Shown here one piece after another: positions 19,157 through 27,680 of a stretch of DNA of 61,478 nucleotides (the stretch's first letter is position 1; every line of letters begins with the position of its first letter). Made by a program: the position numbers and the translations under genes. Below the pieces are notes generated by a model. It ran no database searches, had not been told where the DNA came from, and saw only the letters and a list, made by a program, of their open reading frames with translations. Source of the DNA: Phascolarctobacterium sp. (GTDB lineage Bacteria; Bacillota; Negativicutes; Acidaminococcales; Acidaminococcaceae); the NCBI GenBank assembly GCA_004558595.1, contig SFCN01000002.1, forward strand, positions 1 through 61,478, read 5' to 3'.

Positions 19157-19185
19157 CTACTTGCTCCCCTCAATTAGGCTCCCGC

Positions 19186-19770
19186 CTACAGGCTGCCCTT
19201 GCTGGACATGACCCCATGCACTCTGGGGTCCATGGCCACAGCCTCAGCCAGAGCTCTAGCGAAGCCCTTGAAAATGGCCTCGATAATATGGTGAGTATTC
19301 TTGCCATAGAGCACGCGAATGTGCAGGGTAAGGCCTGCGTTCATAGCCACAGCCCGGAAGAACTCCTCGGTCATTTCCGCGTCGTAAATGCCCAGCTGTA
19401 CCTTGGGAATATCAGCGTCAAAAACTAAATAGGGACGACCACTGAAATCCAGACACACCTGCACCAAGGCCTCATCCATGGGCAAGAAGCAATTGCCATA
19501 GCGGTGGATGCCCTGCTTATCGCCTACGGCTTCCTTCAGGGCCTGCCCCAGCACGATACCGCAGTCCTCAATGGTATGATGACTATCCACATCCAAATCA
19601 CCGCTGGCTTGAACTGTTAAATCACTAAAGCTGTGCTTGGCGAGCAGGGTAAGCATATGGTCAAAAAAGCCGATGCCCGTAGCAATCTCACACAGGCCAC
19701 TGCCGTCCAAGGACCATTCCACGCTAACGCCCGTTTCTAGAGTTTTGCGTTCCACAGTCGCGCTTCTCAT
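19186..19770 (-). CDS. hisB: Imidazoleglycerol-phosphate dehydratase (monofunctional)
   Basis: A 194-residue IGPD with the manganese-binding motifs FFDHMLTLLAKHS and DSHHTIEDCG and the second-half copies HIRVLYGKNTHHIIEA. It dehydrates IGP to imidazole-acetol phosphate. The HolPase domain present in the enterobacterial HisNB fusion is missing, so histidinol-phosphatase must come from another locus. The start overlaps the hisC stop (ATGA) with GGAGG 7 nt upstream. Confidence 0.97.
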   Translation of the reverse strand: MRSATVERKTLETGVSVEWSLDGSGLCEIATGIGFFDHMLTLLAKHSFSDLTVQASGDLDVDSHHTIEDCGIVLGQALKEAVGDKQGIHRYGNCFLPMDEALVQVCLDFSGRPYLVFDADIPKVQLGIYDAEMTEEFFRAVAMNAGLTLHIRVLYGKNTHHIIEAIFKGFARALAEAVAMDPRVHGVMSSKGSL

Positions 19771-20972
19771 GCTTTACCTCCCTGAACCTCCACTACCAGC
19801 TCCGTGAGCTTGGCCAAAATCTGTTTATTTTCCTCCGGCAGGCCCACCGTAATGCGCAAAGCGCCGGTCAGCACCGGATGACTGGTAAAATCTCGTACCA
19901 ATATACTATTTTCCAGATAATACTTAAAAATCATTTTACCACTTGCGGCCTGCTCTGGCAAATCCTTGCCATATTTAGCATAGTAAGCGTTGGCCAGCTG
20001 GGTACAAAGCTCTCCCTCAGCTCTGAGCATAACGAAATTAGTGGCCGTGGGCCATACTCTAAAGCCCAACTTTTGCATATAAAAGGCCATTTTATCACGC
20101 TCAGCACGAATGGTTTTGATGCGCTCCTTGTAGAGCTCCTTGTTTTCGTAAATGGTCTTAGCGACCATCAGGGTATAGGCGTTCACATGGTAGGGCAGTA
20201 AAGCCTTACCCAATTGACGGACTAGTCCCAGAGCGCCTACGGCATAGCCACAGCGCATACCGGCCAAGCCATAAGCCTTGGAGAAGGTGCGGAAGACCAT
20301 AAAATTGCTGTATTTGCCCAGTAGGCTCAAGGTGGAGCCAGCCACCAACCAAATTTTATGCAAGGGACGCATATCGTTGGGCGGCAGCTCCTTGCCATCG
20401 GCAAATTCCATATAGGCCTCGTCCATAATCACAGGACAGCTTACATTGGCGATGATTTTTTCCATATCCGCCAAGCTATTATAATTACCCGTAGGATTAT
20501 TGGGATTGCAGACGATTAATAAAGAGGGCTGCTCCTTAGCGCAGAACTCGATAACTGCGTCCGCATCCACATAGCCCTCGCTGGTCAGAGGATAGCGCAC
20601 CGCGATGCTGTCGCTTAAATCGGCGTACTCGCCATACATGGAGAAGGAGGGCCAGGGCACGGCGATCTTCTTGCCGGGGCCGCCAAAAACATAGCAGGCC
20701 TTTTCCAAAAGCTCGCTGGAGCCATTGCCGATTTTTACGCAATCCACATCCACATCCAGCTCCTTAGCGATAACCTCGCATAGGTTTTCGGACTTAATGG
20801 GCGGATAACGATTAAAGGGGAAGCGTGCCGTGCGGCTAGCCACGCTTTGAGCTATTTCCTCAGGCACGGGATAATTGCTTTCATTGGCGTTGACGATAAT
20901 GTCAGCGGCCACGCTCTCCACGGAGTATTCCTCCATAGCTTCGATACTTTTACGCACAGAAAACTCACTCAT
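19767..20972 (-). CDS. hisC: Histidinol-phosphate aminotransferase
   Basis: A 401-residue fold-type I PLP enzyme. The cofactor Lys is in FRTFSKAYGLAGMRCGY, the Asn and Asp/Tyr contacts are in CNPNNPTGN and IMDEAYMEF, and the N-terminal ANESNYP matches the substrate-binding strand. It is longer than the common 350-360 residues, mostly from an extended N-terminus and an insert near LCTQLANAYYAKYGKDLPEQ. It transaminates imidazole-acetol phosphate with glutamate. It is 15 bp downstream of hisD. Confidence 0.95.
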   Translation of the reverse strand: MSEFSVRKSIEAMEEYSVESVAADIIVNANESNYPVPEEIAQSVASRTARFPFNRYPPIKSENLCEVIAKELDVDVDCVKIGNGSSELLEKACYVFGGPGKKIAVPWPSFSMYGEYADLSDSIAVRYPLTSEGYVDADAVIEFCAKEQPSLLIVCNPNNPTGNYNSLADMEKIIANVSCPVIMDEAYMEFADGKELPPNDMRPLHKIWLVAGSTLSLLGKYSNFMVFRTFSKAYGLAGMRCGYAVGALGLVRQLGKALLPYHVNAYTLMVAKTIYENKELYKERIKTIRAERDKMAFYMQKLGFRVWPTATNFVMLRAEGELCTQLANAYYAKYGKDLPEQAASGKMIFKYYLENSILVRDFTSHPVLTGALRITVGLPEENKQILAKLTELVVEVQGGKA

Positions 20973-20987
20973 TGCTTAATACCTCGC

Positions 20988-22331
20988 TTATTTCCCAACT
21001 CTCTTGCGAATAGCGTTAGCGTGAGCGGTCAGACCCTCGGCCTCGGCCAGAGTGATGATATCATCGGCAGCGGCATAGAGGGCCGGCGCAGTGTAGGAGA
21101 TGATGCTAGTCTTCTTCATAAAGGTTTCCACATTCAAAACGGAATAGAATTTAGCGGTACCACCGGTGGGCAAAACATGGTTGGGGCCTGCGTAGTAATC
21201 GCCCAGGGGCTCCGGAGAATATTGACCTAGGAAAATAGCGCCAGCGTTACGAATATAGGGCATGATTTCAAAGGGAGCCTTGGTCATGATTTCCATGTGC
21301 TCCGGCGCGGAAATATTAGCCATCTCGATCACAGTGTCCATATCCTTGGCCAAAACCACCTTGCCTGCTTGAGCCAAAGAGGTTTCAGCGATTTCCTTAC
21401 GGGGCAGCTTAGCCAGCTGTACTTCGATTTCCGCAGCGGTTTCCTTAGCAACGCGCTCGCTATCGGTTACGAGAATAGCGCAGGCCAAGGGGTCATGCTC
21501 TGCTTGGCTCAGCAAATCCGCTGCCAAATATTCCGGGTTAGCGCTGTCGTCTGCGATAACCAAAATCTCGCTGGGGCCGGCCAACATATCGATATCCACG
21601 TGACCAATAACAGCCTTTTTAGCCAGAGTTACGAAAATATTGCCAGGGCCGGTGATTTTTTCTACCTTGGGCACGGTGGCAGTACCAAAGGCCAGAGCAG
21701 CGATAGCTTGAGCGCCGCCCATTTTATAAATCTCGGTTACGCCAATAAGGCGAGCAGTTACCAACACATTGGGGTTTACCTTGCCATCCTTTCCGGGAGG
21801 CACAGCCATGACGATGCGGGGCACGCCGGCAACCTTGGCAGGGCATGCATTCATCATCACGGAAGAAGGATAGGCAGCGGTGCCACCGGGAACGTAAATA
21901 CCTACGGAGTCCACCGGAGTAACCTTTTGGCCCAGCATGGAGCCGAAGGGACGGTTGGTGAGCCAGGTTTTAGGCATTTGCTCCTCATGGAATTTCATTA
22001 CATTGGCGATGGCGCGCTCCAAAGCAGCCTTCACCTCAGGCTTACAAATAGCCTCAGCCTCAGCGAATTCCTCCTCAGTAACGCGAATGTTTTCGCTAGT
22101 GAGCTCCACTCTATCGATTAACTTGGTGTAGTAGAATAATTTCTCGTCGCCCTCAGCGCGCACGTCGGCCACAATTTGGTCCACTACCTGAGCAGCGGTC
22201 ATGTGACGTCCAAACATGGCATCGGTGCCCGCTTGAATGCGGGGCGATAATTCAACCTCATCAAAAGCTTTCTTCTTCATTAAGGCAGCGATCTCGGCTG
22301 CGTTCATCTCTCTTGCATCAGTAACCTGCAT
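20988..22331 (-). CDS. hisD: Histidinol dehydrogenase
   Basis: A 447-residue enzyme catalysing the last two oxidations from histidinol to histidine. Family motifs: VGIYVPGGTAAYPSSVMMNA, IYKMGGAQAIAALAFGT, ITGPGNIFVTLAKK, the zinc-ligand region SQAEHDP and HVLPTGGTAKFYS. Slightly longer than the usual 430 residues. It is separated from hisG by only 2 bp. Confidence 0.97.
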   Translation of the reverse strand: MQVTDAREMNAAEIAALMKKKAFDEVELSPRIQAGTDAMFGRHMTAAQVVDQIVADVRAEGDEKLFYYTKLIDRVELTSENIRVTEEEFAEAEAICKPEVKAALERAIANVMKFHEEQMPKTWLTNRPFGSMLGQKVTPVDSVGIYVPGGTAAYPSSVMMNACPAKVAGVPRIVMAVPPGKDGKVNPNVLVTARLIGVTEIYKMGGAQAIAALAFGTATVPKVEKITGPGNIFVTLAKKAVIGHVDIDMLAGPSEILVIADDSANPEYLAADLLSQAEHDPLACAILVTDSERVAKETAAEIEVQLAKLPRKEIAETSLAQAGKVVLAKDMDTVIEMANISAPEHMEIMTKAPFEIMPYIRNAGAIFLGQYSPEPLGDYYAGPNHVLPTGGTAKFYSVLNVETFMKKTSIISYTAPALYAAADDIITLAEAEGLTAHANAIRKRVGK

Positions 22332-22333
22332 TT

Positions 22334-22984
22334 TTATTTTGCCTCCTCATTTAAAACAACACGTAAATCTTCAACCAGCTTGCGCAAACGAGCAAATTTC
22401 AGCTTAAAGCTGGCTCGATTGGCGATCAAGCGAGCGGTAGCGGTGAAAATGGAGTCCACCTCCACCAATTTGTTTTCCTTCAGGGTACGCCCTGTTTCTA
22501 CTATATCTACGATCATCTCGCTCAGGCCCACGATGGGTCCCAGCTCGATGGAGCCGTTTAATTTAACGATTTCCGCCTGAATGCCCAGCTTATTAAAATA
22601 AGCCTTAGCGCAGTTGGGATACTTGGTAGCGGCGCGCAAATGCGCGTAATCCGTCAGCTTTTCCCGGCGCTTGGCCTCCGGCACCGCCATCATCAGCCGG
22701 CAGCGGCCAAAGCCCAAATCCAAAAGCTCCACCACGTCCTTGTCCTGCTCCAGCAGCACATCCTTTCCAATGATACCAATATCCGCGGCGCCATATTCCA
22801 CATAGGTGGGCACGTCCACAGTTTTGGCGATAATGAAACGCACCTTGGTTTCCTCGTTGCTGATGACCAGCTTGCGGGAATCCTCGGTCACGTTTTCGGC
22901 GCTATAGCCAACCTTGGCCAATAAACGCACGGATTTATCGAAAAGCTTGCCCTTGGGCAAGGCTATAGTAATATATTCATCCAT
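22334..22984 (-). CDS. hisG: ATP phosphoribosyltransferase, short-form catalytic subunit
   Basis: A 216-residue HisG(S) catalysing the first, committed step (ATP + PRPP). N-terminal ITIALPKGKLFDKS, the AADIGIIGKDVL region and the PRPP-binding IVDIVETGRTLKEN are present. It lacks the C-terminal ACT-like regulatory domain of long HisG, so by family rule it works only with HisZ, which is encoded directly upstream. A GAAGG site precedes the ATG at 22984. Confidence 0.97.
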   Translation of the reverse strand: MDEYITIALPKGKLFDKSVRLLAKVGYSAENVTEDSRKLVISNEETKVRFIIAKTVDVPTYVEYGAADIGIIGKDVLLEQDKDVVELLDLGFGRCRLMMAVPEAKRREKLTDYAHLRAATKYPNCAKAYFNKLGIQAEIVKLNGSIELGPIVGLSEMIVDIVETGRTLKENKLVEVDSIFTATARLIANRASFKLKFARLRKLVEDLRVVLNEEAK

Positions 22985-23007
22985 TTAATACTTCTACCTT
23001 CACTTTC

Positions 23008-24174
23008 TCAGGATACATAAACCAGACTGGAGCAGCAATACTCCTTCACTGCGCTGGCAGCCCCGGCCAAATCCATGGCCTCGGTGCACAGCTTCACGCT
23101 GCGCCCCTCCTTGCGCAATGCCGTAGCCTTAGCGATAGCCTCGTTGAGCTTGCCCTCGCTCCAGGCCACTAATACGTCCCAGCGCCGCTCGGCCTTCACC
23201 AGGCCTGCACGCTCCAGCGCCAGCACCACTCTGTCCACGCCCAGTGCGAAGCCCGTGGCGGGGCAATCCAAGCCAAAGCCCTGCATCATCTTATCGTAGC
23301 GGCCACCGCCGGCGATTGGGTAACCAATCTCCGGCATATATACCTCAAAGAGCATACCAGTGTAGTAATCCAAGGAACGATACAATCCTAAATCAAAGCT
23401 TAAATAAGCAGCTACCCCATAGGACTCCACTAAAGCGTAGATTTTGCGCAAATCCTCCAGGGCATTTAAGGCTTTAGCATTGGTTATTACGCCCTGCAGG
23501 CGCTCCAAAAGCTCCACGCCTCCCTGCAGGAAGAGGAAATCGGCAAAAAGCTGGGTGATTTCGGGACGAATACCCTCCATGCCGGCTGCCATTTGCTGCA
23601 TACCCACCGCATCATGACGGCGTAGGCAGGCCTTCAGCTGCTTCACTTGCTCCTCGTCAAAGCCAGCCTCCTCAGCCAGCCCGTTGATGAAATCAACGTG
23701 GCCTAAGCTGATGGCGAATTGCTGCACGCCTGCGGCCTGTAAGGCCTGAGCAGCAAGCACAATCACCTCGGCATCAGCGGCAGCGCCGCTAGCTCCTAAA
23801 AGCTCCACGCCTGCCTGCTCGAACTGGCATTGACGACCGGCCTGAATTTCCTCGTAACGATATAAATTGGCCACATAGCACAGGCGTTTAATCTTTTCGC
23901 CACCATTTAATCTAGTAGCAGTGAGACGAGCAATTGGCGCCGTCATATCATTGCGCAGAGCCAACAGGTTATTGTTGCGGTCGAAGAAGCGAAAATCGCC
24001 CTTCGAGCCCCCCTTGCCAAAGGTATCCACATACTCAAACTCCGGAGTTTTTACTTCATCATAACCCCATTTGTCAAACACATCCACAATGGCAGTTTCA
24101 ATTCGCCTACGGCTCTTCATTTCTCCCGGCAGAATATCCTTGGTGCCGTAGGGAACCTGGTATACTTTACTCAT
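23008..24174 (-). CDS. hisZ: ATP phosphoribosyltransferase regulatory subunit HisZ
   Basis: A 388-residue class II aminoacyl-tRNA-synthetase-like protein (PYGTKDILPGEM, ALRNDMTAPIARL, FDLGLYRSLDYYTG, IAGGGRYDKM, FALGVDR). It has no normal C-terminal anticodon-binding domain and is shorter than HisRS, which together with the adjacent short HisG identifies HisZ, the activating and histidine-sensing partner, rather than histidyl-tRNA synthetase. It overlaps the regulator gene hisR by 8 bp (ATGAGTAA), showing coupling. Confidence 0.94.
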   Translation of the reverse strand: MSKVYQVPYGTKDILPGEMKSRRRIETAIVDVFDKWGYDEVKTPEFEYVDTFGKGGSKGDFRFFDRNNNLLALRNDMTAPIARLTATRLNGGEKIKRLCYVANLYRYEEIQAGRQCQFEQAGVELLGASGAAADAEVIVLAAQALQAAGVQQFAISLGHVDFINGLAEEAGFDEEQVKQLKACLRRHDAVGMQQMAAGMEGIRPEITQLFADFLFLQGGVELLERLQGVITNAKALNALEDLRKIYALVESYGVAAYLSFDLGLYRSLDYYTGMLFEVYMPEIGYPIAGGGRYDKMMQGFGLDCPATGFALGVDRVVLALERAGLVKAERRWDVLVAWSEGKLNEAIAKATALRKEGRSVKLCTEAMDLAGAASAVKEYCCSSLVYVS

Positions 24175-24472
24175 TTTCTTGCTTCTCTCCTTTTAAAACT
24201 CCCATTATTGAATGATATCCATCAGCGCCATAAACCAAGCAGCGCTTAACCCGGGAAATAGTAGCCGTGCTGGCGCCAGTTTTTTCAACGATGGTTTCAT
24301 AGATACATCCCTCATCCAGCATGCGCGCCACCTCTAAGCGTTGCGCCATTGCCTTCAGCTCGCTAACAGTACAGATATCTTCAAAGAATTTATAGCATTG
24401 CTCTTGATCCTTTAGGCTCAAGATTACCTTAAATAATTGATCCGTCAAATGGTCATGAATATTAGCAGCCAT
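24167..24472 (-). CDS. hisR: YerC/TrpR-family regulator, probable histidine repressor HisR
   Basis: A 101-residue helical protein with a TrpR-like helix-turn-helix (KAMAQRLEVARMLDEG ... IVEKTGASTATISRVKRCL). In Firmicutes, YerC-type TrpR homologues are known or predicted to repress his genes in response to histidine. It is the first gene of the his operon, consistent with autoregulation. A strong GGAGGAAG site precedes the ATG. An 8-bp tandem repeat overlapping the promoter is a possible operator. Confidence 0.9.
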   Translation of the reverse strand: MAANIHDHLTDQLFKVILSLKDQEQCYKFFEDICTVSELKAMAQRLEVARMLDEGCIYETIVEKTGASTATISRVKRCLVYGADGYHSIMGVLKGEKQENE

Positions 24473-24530
24473 GTTCTTCCTCCATATCTAAAATTCCTTC
24501 TCAAACAGCTACGTCTAAACAACTTGTAGC

Positions 24531-24562
24531 AATACTTTAATACTTTATCTTGTGAAAGTCAA
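24531..24562 (-). promoter_or_regulatory. his operon promoter with candidate HisR operator
   Basis: Minus strand: TTGACT (24562-24557), 17 nt, TAAAGT (24539-24534). The -10 lies inside a perfect tandem duplication of AAAGTATT (24546-24531), a plausible site for the TrpR-like regulator encoded just downstream. Operator function is inferred. Confidence 0.5.
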
Positions 24563-24610
24563 GCAAAATTTGTGAAAAGGGCCAGCTAAAAAATTTACTT
24601 TCCCACCCTC

Positions 24611-24639
24611 TTTACAATACCCTACTAATCTGATATAAT
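24611..24639 (+). promoter_or_regulatory. Upstream promoter of the met riboswitch region
   Basis: TTTACA (24611-24616), 17 nt, perfect TATAAT (24634-24639). It lies about 110 bp upstream of the second promoter and would give a longer leader ahead of the same riboswitch. Confidence 0.5.
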
Positions 24640-24721
24640 TTCTATAGTTTTGAGAGTAGATGCTTTCCTTTCTTGGAGAACAGTGAGTTTACACATTTTA
24701 TGAATAATATGGATATTTTTA

Positions 24722-24750
24722 TTGACAATCTCTGCGACTAGATGTAAAAT
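24722..24750 (+). promoter_or_regulatory. Main metNIQ promoter
   Basis: Perfect TTGACA (24722-24727), 17-nt spacer, TAAAAT (24745-24750), starting a transcript shortly before the SAM-I aptamer. Confidence 0.7.
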
Positions 24751-24770
24751 TAACTCTAACTTCACAGAGA

Positions 24771-24920
24771 TTTCATCAAGAGTAGCTGAGGGACTGGCCC
24801 GATGAAGCTACGGCAACCACACTCAAGTGAACGGTGCCAATTCCAACGGAGAAATCCGGCAGATGAAGATATTTAGCGCAAGCTCATCCTTCACCGTGTC
24901 GGCGAAGGATTTTTTATTTT
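24771..24920 (+). ncRNA. SAM-I (S-box) riboswitch with terminator
   Basis: The conserved core is plain: ATCAAGAGTAGCTGAGGGA, then CTGGCCCGATGAAGC, CGGCAACC, and GGTGCCAATTCC followed by GGCAGATGAAG. P1 is closed by TTCATC with GATGAA. The expression platform is a terminator hairpin (ATCCTTC at 24886-24892 pairing with GAAGGAT at 24904-24910) running into a T-rich tail ending near 24920. When SAM is abundant the terminator forms and methionine uptake genes are switched off. The riboswitch sits directly in front of metN. Confidence 0.95.
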
Positions 24921-24967
24921 AGAGACGCTGCCCTAGGCAGATGTTCGCTCAAGAAAGGATTTTTAGG

Positions 24968-26005
24968 ATGATAGAACTAGTTAATGTAGAAAAAACCTAC
25001 TATAGTAAGGCTGGCGATATCCACGCCCTGCATAAGACCAATTTAAGCATTAAGGCAGGCGAGATTTTTGGTATTATCGGCCTTTCCGGCGCCGGCAAAT
25101 CCACCTTGGTGCGCTGCATCAACATGCTGGAACGCCCCACCGGCGGTCAAGTTTTTGTGGATGGCGCTGAGCTCACGGCCATGACCGATGCCCAGCTACG
25201 CAAGGCCCGCCAAAGCATCGGCATGATTTTCCAGCATTTTAATTTGCTCACCAGTCGCACTGTTTACCAAAACATTGCCTTCCCCTTGGAGATCCAAGGC
25301 CTGAGCAAGGCTGAAATCGATAAGCGCGTACGCCCTCTTCTGGAGCTGGTACAATTAGAAGGCCGTGCGGACTACTATCCCAGCCAGCTTTCCGGTGGTC
25401 AAAAACAGCGTGTCGGCATCGCCCGTGCTCTGGCCAGCAACCCCAAGGTACTGCTCTGCGACGAGGCAACCTCCGCTCTGGACCCGCAAACCACCAAATC
25501 TATTTTAGAGCTGCTGAAGGACATCAACAAGAAGCTCAATCTGACCATTGTGCTCATCACCCACCAAATGGAGGTTGTCAAGACCATCTGCGACCGTGTC
25601 GCTGTTATCGAAAACGGCGATATCATCGAGGAAGGCCCCATGGTGGATGTATTTACCAATCCCCAGCATCCCACCACTAAGGAATTCACTAAGAGCGTTA
25701 TTAACGCCGAAATTCCTGATATGATTAAGAATATGCAGCTTACCGATACCTATAAAGAGGGCAGCAAGCTGATTGTGCGCATCTCCTTCATTGGCGACAG
25801 CGCCAGCGAGCCCATCGTTTCCGGTATGGTTAAACGCTTTGCCGTGGATGTAAGCATTCTCTATGGCAATATCGACCAGCTAAAGGATGTTCCCTTCGGC
25901 ACCCTGATCATCGAAGTCAGCGGCGACCAAAAGGGCATTAAAAACGCTCTGGAATATCTGCACAGCCAAAATCTGAAAACGGAGGTAATCGGCTATGAAT
26001 CCTGA
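24968..26005 (+). CDS. metN: Methionine ABC transporter ATP-binding protein
   Basis: A 345-residue ATPase of the MetNIQ importer. Walker A GLSGAGKST, signature QLSGGQKQRVGIARAL, Walker B VLLCDEATSALDP and switch His LITHQME are seen. The C-terminal 100 residues form the NIL/ACT-like domain (LIVRISFIGDSASEPI ... IEVSGDQKGI), which in this family senses intracellular methionine and gives trans-inhibition. The ATG at 24968 (MIELVNVEK) is preferred to an in-frame ATG 27 bases earlier because homologues start here and AAGAAAGG lies upstream. It overlaps metI by 11 bp. Confidence 0.96.
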   Translation: MIELVNVEKTYYSKAGDIHALHKTNLSIKAGEIFGIIGLSGAGKSTLVRCINMLERPTGGQVFVDGAELTAMTDAQLRKARQSIGMIFQHFNLLTSRTVYQNIAFPLEIQGLSKAEIDKRVRPLLELVQLEGRADYYPSQLSGGQKQRVGIARALASNPKVLLCDEATSALDPQTTKSILELLKDINKKLNLTIVLITHQMEVVKTICDRVAVIENGDIIEEGPMVDVFTNPQHPTTKEFTKSVINAEIPDMIKNMQLTDTYKEGSKLIVRISFIGDSASEPIVSGMVKRFAVDVSILYGNIDQLKDVPFGTLIIEVSGDQKGIKNALEYLHSQNLKTEVIGYES

Positions 26006-26654
26006 TATGCTCAATCTTTTGACTAAATCCTTTTGGGAAACCTGCTATATGGTATTCGCCTCCACCGCTCTTTCTACTTTAATCGGTATTCCCTTAGGCG
26101 TGATTTTAACTGTTACCCGTAAGGAGCACATCCTGCCTAACCAAGCGGTGAACAGCATCCTCGGCGCTATTGTTAACGCCACTCGCTCCACACCCTTTAT
26201 TATTTTGATGGTAGCGATTATTCCCTTAACCCGTATGATTGTGGGCTCCTCCATTGGTACCACCGCAGCCATTGTGCCGCTGACCATCTCCGCAGCCCCC
26301 TTCATCGCCCGTATTATCGAATCTTCCTTGCTGGAAATTAACCCCGGCATTATCGAAGCAGCACAGGCCATGGGCGCAAGCCCCATGCAGATTATCACTA
26401 AGGTGCTGCTGCCCGAATCCTTGCACTCCATCGTTTTAGGCGTAACTCTGGCCATCATTAGCTTGATCGGCTACAGCGCTATGGCCGGCACCCTGGGTGG
26501 CGGCGGTCTGGGCGACTTAGCTATCCGTTATGGCTACCAACGCTTCCAGATGGACGTTATGCTGGCCACCGTTGTGGTGCTGATCATCATGGTTCAGGCC
26601 ATGCAATCCTTGGGTGATTATGCATCCAAAAAGCTGAACAAGAACAAGCTCTAA
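25995..26654 (+). CDS. metI: Methionine ABC transporter permease
   Basis: A 219-residue inner-membrane permease with five or so hydrophobic segments and the ABC EAA loop EAAQAMGASPMQIITKVLLPESL that docks on MetN. Starts within the end of metN and is followed 86 bp later by metQ. Confidence 0.96.
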   Translation: MNPDMLNLLTKSFWETCYMVFASTALSTLIGIPLGVILTVTRKEHILPNQAVNSILGAIVNATRSTPFIILMVAIIPLTRMIVGSSIGTTAAIVPLTISAAPFIARIIESSLLEINPGIIEAAQAMGASPMQIITKVLLPESLHSIVLGVTLAIISLIGYSAMAGTLGGGGLGDLAIRYGYQRFQMDVMLATVVVLIIMVQAMQSLGDYASKKLNKNKL

Positions 26655-26740
26655 TTCCTGCTCAAACTGCTCGCATAGCCGTAAATGCGCGCTTATGGCT
26701 TGCTATAAAATTAAAAAAACACTGCATTACGGGAGGTATA

Positions 26741-27571
26741 ATGATGAGTAAATTAGTAAAAATTTTAATTACCGTTGCTCTGATGGCCCTGATGGTTGTT
26801 GCGGCTGGTTGCGGCGGCGACAAAAAAGAAGAAAAAAAGGCAGACACAAAGGCCCCCATTAAGATTGGCGTAACCGCCGGTCCCCATGCTGAAATCATGG
26901 ACAATGTAAAAAAGCTGGCTGAAAAGGACGGCTTAAAAATTGAAGTCGTAGAATTCTCCGATTTCGTTTCCCCCAACGTTGCTCTGGCTCAGGGCGAGCT
27001 TTTTGCTAACAGCATGCAGCACGCTCCTTACCTGGCAGCAACCCTGAAAAAGGAGCCTAAATTCCAACTGGTTGAGGTTTTCAAGACTGTAAACTTCCCC
27101 ATGGCTATCTATTCTGCTAAATACAAGAAGGTAGAGGATATTCCTGCTGGCGCTACCATCGGCATTCCTAACGACCCCTCCAACGGCGCTCGTGCTCTGC
27201 TGATGCTGGCTGACAAGGGCTTCATCGAGGTTAAGGATAAGAATTCTGTAACCACCACCGTAGCCGATATCACCAAGAACGACAAGAAATACAAGATTCA
27301 AGAGCTGGACGCAGCCTCCATTCCTAAGGCTATGCCGGATTTGGACATCGCTGTTATTAACGCCAACTATGCTCTGGTAGCTAAGCTGAACCCCTCCAAG
27401 GATTCCCTCTTAATCGAGCGTAACGACAACCCCTTCCTGAACATTTTCGTTACCACTAAGGCTAATGAAAAGGATCCTCGCATCGCTCAGCTAAAGAAGA
27501 TTTATCAATCTGCTGAAAACAAAAAATTCATCGCAGACCACTTCAAGGGCACCATTACTGCTGGCTTCTAA
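26741..27571 (+). CDS. metQ: Methionine-binding lipoprotein
   Basis: A 276-residue NlpA/MetQ-family solute receptor. The signal peptide ends in a lipobox (VVAAGC), followed by a Lys/Glu-rich linker. Family sequences GVTAGPHAEIM, FANSMQHAPYL, IGIPNDPSNGARALLML and VINANYAL line the methionine site. GGGAGG precedes the ATG. The operon ends at the hairpin terminator 50 bp downstream. Confidence 0.96.
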   Translation: MMSKLVKILITVALMALMVVAAGCGGDKKEEKKADTKAPIKIGVTAGPHAEIMDNVKKLAEKDGLKIEVVEFSDFVSPNVALAQGELFANSMQHAPYLAATLKKEPKFQLVEVFKTVNFPMAIYSAKYKKVEDIPAGATIGIPNDPSNGARALLMLADKGFIEVKDKNSVTTTVADITKNDKKYKIQELDAASIPKAMPDLDIAVINANYALVAKLNPSKDSLLIERNDNPFLNIFVTTKANEKDPRIAQLKKIYQSAENKKFIADHFKGTITAGF

Positions 27572-27621
27572 GAAACTCCTAAGCTTATCTAAATCCTAAA
27601 ACTCGTAAATTAATAAAATTA

Positions 27622-27656
27622 AGCCCCCTGCTTCGCGCAAGCAGGGGGCTATTTTT
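27622..27656. terminator. Strong hairpin terminator between metQ and dacB
   Basis: A perfect GC-rich stem (AGCCCCCTGCTT paired with AAGCAGGGGGCT, loop CGCGC) followed by ATTTTT on the plus strand. It lies between convergent genes, so it can also serve dacB on the minus strand. The same 29-nt hairpin recurs, inverted, at 32800-32828. Confidence 0.85.
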
Positions 27657-27680
27657 ACGCCTTTCTAAGCACATTCCACA

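Noticed and set aside
23008..24174. Histidyl-tRNA synthetase (HisS)
   Set aside because: It lacks a normal anticodon-binding domain and sits between hisR and a short-form hisG, so HisZ fits better.
24473..24530. T-box or histidine leader attenuator before the his operon
   Set aside because: The leader from the predicted start to hisR is only about 55 nt, with no T-box motif, His-codon run or terminator.
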